Source: Myxococcota bacterium (GTDB taxonomy: Bacteria > Myxococcota_A > Polyangia > HGW-17). Taken from it: 11,382 nt of DNA. The notes beneath the pieces were generated by a model. That model was given only the letters and a program-made list of their open reading frames with translations. It had not been told where the DNA came from and did no database searches. Below, one piece after another: positions 7,680-11,382 of this stretch. Made by a program: the position numbers and the translations under genes. The stretch spans positions 1-11,382 of the forward strand of contig JAHJLU010000617.1 in assembly GCA_018821745.1 (NCBI GenBank), read 5' to 3'. Within the stretch, counting starts at the first letter, position 1; the number at the start of each line of letters is the position of its first letter.

Positions 7680-8483
7680 ATGTGTGATCTCAGAGTTGGA
7701 ACTTCAGGATATGATTATCTTGACTGGATCGAGGCCTTCTACCCGGAGCAACTGTCAAGAAACGAGTTTCTCCCATACTATTCCAAGCATTTCAACACGC
7801 TGGAGCTTAATTTCAGCTACTACCGCATGCCCACAAAAGAGCAAATGGTTCGGTTCGCACAGGCCACCACCGGGAACATGGACTTTTCCATCAAAGCCCA
7901 CGAATCCCTGACACACCGGGTGGATCCCCACCTATGGCGTGACCATGCCCGTGACTACATCAAGGGGATCTCGCCGCTGATGGAACAGGACAAGCTCAAC
8001 TCCATCCTCCTCCAGTTCCCCTATAGTTTCCACTACACCCCCGAAAACAGGCGTTACCTCGATCAACTCATCACCGCCATGGGACGACTGCCCCTGGTGG
8101 TTGAATTCCGCAGCGCCCAGTGGATGAGCAACCGGGTCTTCGATGGCCTGCGCCGGCGTGAGGTGGGACTCTGCATCACCGACACCCCACGACTCAAGGG
8201 GCTCCCCCCCGCAATGGATGTGGTCACCTCTCACACCGCCTACATTCGCTTCCATGGCCGCAATGAAGAAAACTGGTGGGGCTCCGATGCCGCTGCCCGC
8301 TTCGATTACCTCTACAGCCCCAAGGAGCTGGGCAGCTGGATTGCGCGCATCAAGACCATCGTCTCCGTTGCACAGAAGATTCGGGTCTACTTCAACAATC
8401 ACCGCCGCGGGCAGGCCCCTGCCAACGCACTCATGCTCAAAGAACTGCTGAAAAAAGCTGGGGTTATTACCGAGGGAGGCTGA
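7680..8483 (+). CDS. DUF72 family (YecE-like) TIM-barrel protein
   Basis: This 267-aa protein is close to full family length. Conserved DUF72 features run in order: RVGTSGYDYLDW near the start, FNTLELNFSYYRMP (about 39-52), IKAHESLTH, LLQFPYSFH, LVVEFR..W, AYIRFHGRNEENWW, and the C-terminal YFNNHRRGQAPANALMLKEL. The family has a TIM-barrel fold and no settled biochemical role; from memory, a structure comparison of a Thermotoga member proposed a nucleic-acid site like that of endonuclease IV. The start at 7680 has AAAAGGA nine bases upstream and places RVGTSGY at the usual N-terminus. An in-frame ATG at 7623 would add 19 residues and falls at the predicted transcription start. The gene is first in the operon, two bases before the ImuB-like gene, in the position normally held by imuA. 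That suggests a DNA repair or mutagenesis role (inference). Confidence 0.9.
   Translation: MCDLRVGTSGYDYLDWIEAFYPEQLSRNEFLPYYSKHFNTLELNFSYYRMPTKEQMVRFAQATTGNMDFSIKAHESLTHRVDPHLWRDHARDYIKGISPLMEQDKLNSILLQFPYSFHYTPENRRYLDQLITAMGRLPLVVEFRSAQWMSNRVFDGLRRREVGLCITDTPRLKGLPPAMDVVTSHTAYIRFHGRNEENWWGSDAAARFDYLYSPKELGSWIARIKTIVSVAQKIRVYFNNHRRGQAPANALMLKELLKKAGVITEGG
8472..8479 (+). promoter_or_regulatory. Ribosome binding site of the ImuB-like gene
   Basis: GAGGGAGG lies six bases before the ATG at 8486, inside the end of the DUF72 gene. It fixes this start over the longer open frame that begins at 8276 within DUF72 and over the next in-frame ATG at 8495. Confidence 0.7.
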
Positions 8484-8485
8484 CC

Positions 8486-9643
8486 ATGGAGCGCATGATT
8501 GTCCACATAAACATCACCAACTTCATGGCCGCCGTCGAGAGCAGCAAAGATCCCTCCCTGCGGCGGTGGCCATTCATTATAGCACCGGAGAAGCAAGCCC
8601 GCGCGGTGGTCCTCGGTGTCTCCGATCTGGCTTTCCATGAGGGGCTGCAGGCAGGCATGCCCCTCAATATTGCCCTCAAGCGCCTGCCGGGATGCCGGGT
8701 ACTCGTGCCAAGCACAGAGCTCTACGAAACCGCCCAGCGATCCATATACAATCTCGCCGCCCGGTTTTCTCCAACGGTGGAGATGCGCAGTAACGGGCAC
8801 CTCTTCATTGATCTCACCGGGACCACAAGAATTTTCGGCCACTCCATCGACGCCGCCGCCACTATCAAGCAGGAGTTTCAGAACACCCTCGGGCTCGATC
8901 CCACAACCGCACTCGCCGTGAACAAAGTGGTCTCCAAGGTCGCCAGCCGGGTTGTCCGCCCCCACGGGTTTGCCTCGGTCCCTCCGGGGGATGAGGGGGG
9001 TTTCATGACCCCGCAGTCGGTCACTCTGCTGCCGGGGATTGGCCCGCGGCTGGAGAGCCGCATGGGAGCCCTGGGCATTCTGTTCATGGGAGAACTCGGC
9101 AGCCTCACCGACTCCCAGACCGTTGTCGCCTTTGGAGCTCAGGGCACCACCCTCAAACGTCACGCCATGGGAATCGACACCGATCCGGTCCTACAGAATC
9201 CCTTGCTGTGCAACCGAATCACCCATGGACGCATCCTCGAAACCGACAGCAATGATCCACAAATGCTCCGGGCCCATCTCGCGCTCCTCTGCGAGCACGC
9301 GGGGTTTACCCTCCGGTCCCGCAACCGATCCACCACGCAGATACACCTGGAGTTCCAGTACAGCGACATGAAATTGTCCGGGCGACAGGCCACCCTCAAC
9401 TCCCCTGTACACCTGGACCGCGACATCTATCGTATCGCCAGCGGCCTCATGGAGCACCTCCTGGCACGTCGAGTCCGTGTTCGCAAGCTCACCCTCTCCC
9501 TGGGACGGCTCCACCGCGAGAGCCACCAGCTGGATCTCTTTGAACCCCCATCATCCCACGTCCTGCAACAGGCGCTGGATCACCTGAGGAGCCGCTATGG
9601 GCAGATCACCGTACAGCGGGCATCTTCCCTGGGGCTGCCATGA
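8486..9643 (+). CDS. imuB: Catalytically degenerate Y-family DNA polymerase, ImuB-like
   Basis: This 385-aa Y-family polymerase homologue has a recognisable palm, fingers, thumb and little finger. However, its catalytic acidic residues are replaced. The usual HIDMDAFF motif reads HINITNFM (Asn9 and Thr11), and the usual SIDEAYLDLTG reads SNGHLFIDLTG (Gly104 and His105). A helix-hairpin-helix (LLPGIGPRLESRM) and a C-terminal little finger are present. QLDLF at residues 348-352 fits the beta-clamp-binding consensus. ImuB proteins are inactive Y-family members that bridge the clamp and the DnaE2/ImuC polymerase, and all three traits fit here. Its stop overlaps the ATG of the dnaE gene (ATGA), so the two are probably translationally coupled. 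ImuB is usually longer, so it may be a divergent or minimal form. The gene symbol is by role, not by demonstrated orthology. Confidence 0.82.
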   Translation: MERMIVHINITNFMAAVESSKDPSLRRWPFIIAPEKQARAVVLGVSDLAFHEGLQAGMPLNIALKRLPGCRVLVPSTELYETAQRSIYNLAARFSPTVEMRSNGHLFIDLTGTTRIFGHSIDAAATIKQEFQNTLGLDPTTALAVNKVVSKVASRVVRPHGFASVPPGDEGGFMTPQSVTLLPGIGPRLESRMGALGILFMGELGSLTDSQTVVAFGAQGTTLKRHAMGIDTDPVLQNPLLCNRITHGRILETDSNDPQMLRAHLALLCEHAGFTLRSRNRSTTQIHLEFQYSDMKLSGRQATLNSPVHLDRDIYRIASGLMEHLLARRVRVRKLTLSLGRLHRESHQLDLFEPPSSHVLQQALDHLRSRYGQITVQRASSLGLP

Positions 9644-11382
9644 ACAGCACCTTCGTCCCCCTCCACCTGTTGTCCAACTACTCCCTCCTTTATGGTGCCA
9701 ACCACATCCAGGAGCTGGTAAAGCACGCGTCGTCCCTGGGCATAAAGAGCATAGCCCTCACGGATCGAAACAACCTCTACGGTCTCCACACCTTTCTGCG
9801 AGAGTGTAAAAATCACCACATCCAGCCCATTATCGGAGCGCGGCTGGAATCCCATGGGGAGCGCATGATCTGCCTGGCCCGAAATCCCGCAGGATTTGCC
9901 ATGCTCTCCCACGCCATCACGGTTATCCATCGGGACCCCCCTCCCCTCCCGGAGCTCCTGTCACTTCTCGACGGCAACACCATTATCATTATCGATCACA
10001 CGGATCTGCTCCGGCGGGTGGCGCATCTCACCGCCCTTCGGGACAACCCGCCCCGGGTGTGGGGCGGGCTCCCCGGCCCCCGGCATGCGATGGTGAAAGT
10101 TGCAGGGGAAGCGGGAGTCCCCCTGGTGGCGCTCCCGGAAATAATTGGTCTGCACCGATCCGATTATTACATCCATCGCATCCTGCGAGCCATCGCCGAG
10201 AACACGGTGCCAGGCCGTCTCACCCCCGAGCAGACCGCCCCCGCCGAGGCCCTCTTTCCCTCCCTCCCTGTACTGAAAAATCGATTCGGCCTCTATCCCG
10301 ATGCCCTCGGCGCAACCAGCCTCATCGCGCAGCAGTGCCACACCACCATCGGAAATGATCTTGTTTTTCCACGATACGAGACCCCCGTGGAGAGCGCGGA
10401 TTTGCTCCGGCGGCTCGCCCTGCAGGGCGCCGAGGAGCGCTACGGAGAGCTGTCAGAGACCGTGTTGAAGCGAATGGATTATGAGCTGGAAATCATCAAT
10501 GAGAAGGGCTTCGCAGACTACTTCCTGGTGGTCCGCGACATTGTGCTCAGAGCCTCCCGTATCTGTGGACGCGGCTCCGGAGCGGCATCCCTGGTGGCCT
10601 ATTCCCTGGGGATCACCAATGTTGATCCCATCCGGCACAACCTCTACTTTGAGCGCTTTCTCAACCGTGATCGACAGGACCCGCCCGATATCGACATTGA
10701 CTTCGCCTGGGACGAGCGCGACGCTATCATCCAGCAGGTTATGCAGGATTATGGCCGCGACAGGTGCGCCATGGTGTGCAACCATATCCATTTCAAGCCC
10801 CGCTCTGCCCTTCGGGAAGTGGCCAAGGTGCATGGAATCCCCGAGGGTGAAATAGCCCGTGTCCGCAAGCTCCTGTCGGGCCTCTCCGGTAGAGAGGGCT
10901 GGAATCCCTTCTCGCGGCAGTTCTACCCCTACAAAAAGCAGCGTGTTTCCCTGGAGGCACCCTGGCCGGAAATACTCACCACCGCGGATCGCATAACGGG
11001 CTTTCCCCGGCATCTCGGGGTTCATGTAGGGGGCCTCGTCATTACCCCCGACCCGATCCATTTTCATGTCCCCGTGGAGACCGCACCCAAGGGAGTACCC
11101 ATCATCACCTGGGAAAAAGATGGAGCGGAAGAGGCCGGGTTCGTCAAAATTGATCTGCTGGGAAACCGCTCTCTGGCTGTTGTTCGTGACGCTATCGCCA
11201 ATGTAAAAGCGAACGGGATTACTTTTGATCAGCGCACCTGGGATCCCCTCGTCGATGCCCGGACCGTCGCGCTCCTGGCAAGTGGCGCCACAATGGGCGT
11301 ATTTTATGTGGAATCACCTGCCATGCGCCAGCTGCAGCGCAAAACACAGCGGGGCGATTTTGAACACCTGGTCATCCACAGC
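9640..11382 (+). CDS. dnaE2: C-family DNA polymerase III alpha subunit, DnaE2/ImuC-like (partial, cut at right edge)
   Basis: The frame is open from the ATG (overlapping the upstream stop as ATGA) to the window end. It gives the first 581 residues of a protein expected to be about 1000 aa. A PHP-like domain covers about 1-200, then the palm and fingers. Polymerase residues are intact: PPDIDIDF with Asp352 and Asp354, the CGRGSGAASLVAY loop, FPRHLGVHVGGLVI, and VKIDLLGNRSL with the third catalytic Asp505. GGGG lies five bases upstream of the start. The PHP metal site looks degraded: the opening motif is PLHLLSNYSLL instead of H-x-H-x-H-S, TDRNNLYG replaces TDHGN, and the later Glu and Asp-x-His positions are lost. 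This suggests loss of PHP-associated proofreading or structural metal. The ImuB-like neighbour supports an error-prone translesion polymerase rather than the replicative DnaE. The C-terminal half, including any clamp or OB region, is not visible. Confidence 0.88.
   Translation, partial: MNSTFVPLHLLSNYSLLYGANHIQELVKHASSLGIKSIALTDRNNLYGLHTFLRECKNHHIQPIIGARLESHGERMICLARNPAGFAMLSHAITVIHRDPPPLPELLSLLDGNTIIIIDHTDLLRRVAHLTALRDNPPRVWGGLPGPRHAMVKVAGEAGVPLVALPEIIGLHRSDYYIHRILRAIAENTVPGRLTPEQTAPAEALFPSLPVLKNRFGLYPDALGATSLIAQQCHTTIGNDLVFPRYETPVESADLLRRLALQGAEERYGELSETVLKRMDYELEIINEKGFADYFLVVRDIVLRASRICGRGSGAASLVAYSLGITNVDPIRHNLYFERFLNRDRQDPPDIDIDFAWDERDAIIQQVMQDYGRDRCAMVCNHIHFKPRSALREVAKVHGIPEGEIARVRKLLSGLSGREGWNPFSRQFYPYKKQRVSLEAPWPEILTTADRITGFPRHLGVHVGGLVITPDPIHFHVPVETAPKGVPIITWEKDGAEEAGFVKIDLLGNRSLAVVRDAIANVKANGITFDQRTWDPLVDARTVALLASGATMGVFYVESPAMRQLQRKTQRGDFEHLVIHS

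Noticed and set aside
8276..8485. N-terminal extension of the ImuB-like protein into the DUF72 gene
   Set aside because: The Y-family domain begins exactly at the ATG at 8486, which has a strong ribosome binding site; the extension is just open frame within DUF72.
8399..9163. 254-codon open frame on the minus strand opposite the ImuB-like gene
   Set aside because: Shadow of a well-supported gene; no domain signature and no ribosome binding site of note.
1..11382. tRNA, rRNA, CRISPR arrays, insertion sequences or attachment sites
   Set aside because: I saw no cloverleaf-like segment, regularly spaced direct repeats, transposase motifs or terminal inverted repeats of a mobile element.

Overview
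The window is GC-rich, densely coded bacterial DNA with six complete genes and one gene cut by the right edge. Two features point to a deltaproteobacterial or myxobacterial-type Gram-negative: a von Willebrand factor A lipoprotein with tandem Cys-rich CGNG...GEECD repeats and a VTDEDDCS motif, and an ImuB/DnaE2-type mutagenesis cassette. This assignment rests on gene content only, and no rRNA or other firm marker is present.

Left part (55-4181, minus strand): two paralogous membrane histidine kinases lie in one operon, the stop of the first overlapping the start of the second by one base. The first (752 aa) is a hybrid kinase with a C-terminal receiver domain. The second (622 aa) has the same 7TM-PAS-HisKA-HATPase plan without a receiver. 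No response regulator with an output domain is visible. A divergent intergenic region (4182-4349) carries a spaced inverted repeat.

Middle (4350-7383): a plus-strand exported protein fuses an L,D-transpeptidase (YkuD) domain to a DUF1287 (NlpC/P60-like) domain, with a Ca-binding-like DxDxDG loop between them. It converges on a minus-strand VWA lipoprotein gene, which has a strong ribosome binding site. Both products are predicted to act in the cell envelope.

Right part (7588-11382, plus strand): a tightly packed operon encodes a DUF72 TIM-barrel protein, a Y-family polymerase homologue that has lost its catalytic acidic residues (ImuB-like), and the first 581 codons of a C-family DNA polymerase alpha subunit (DnaE2/ImuC-like). 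The polymerase keeps its polymerase aspartates, but the metal site of its PHP domain looks degenerate. Its promoter (TTGACT-N17-TAACAT) has a perfect 8-bp-arm palindrome filling the spacer, with a core that closely resembles the Gram-positive-type LexA box. The simplest reading is a LexA-controlled translesion mutasome in which DUF72 occupies the position normally held by ImuA. This cassette is the most interesting part of the window.
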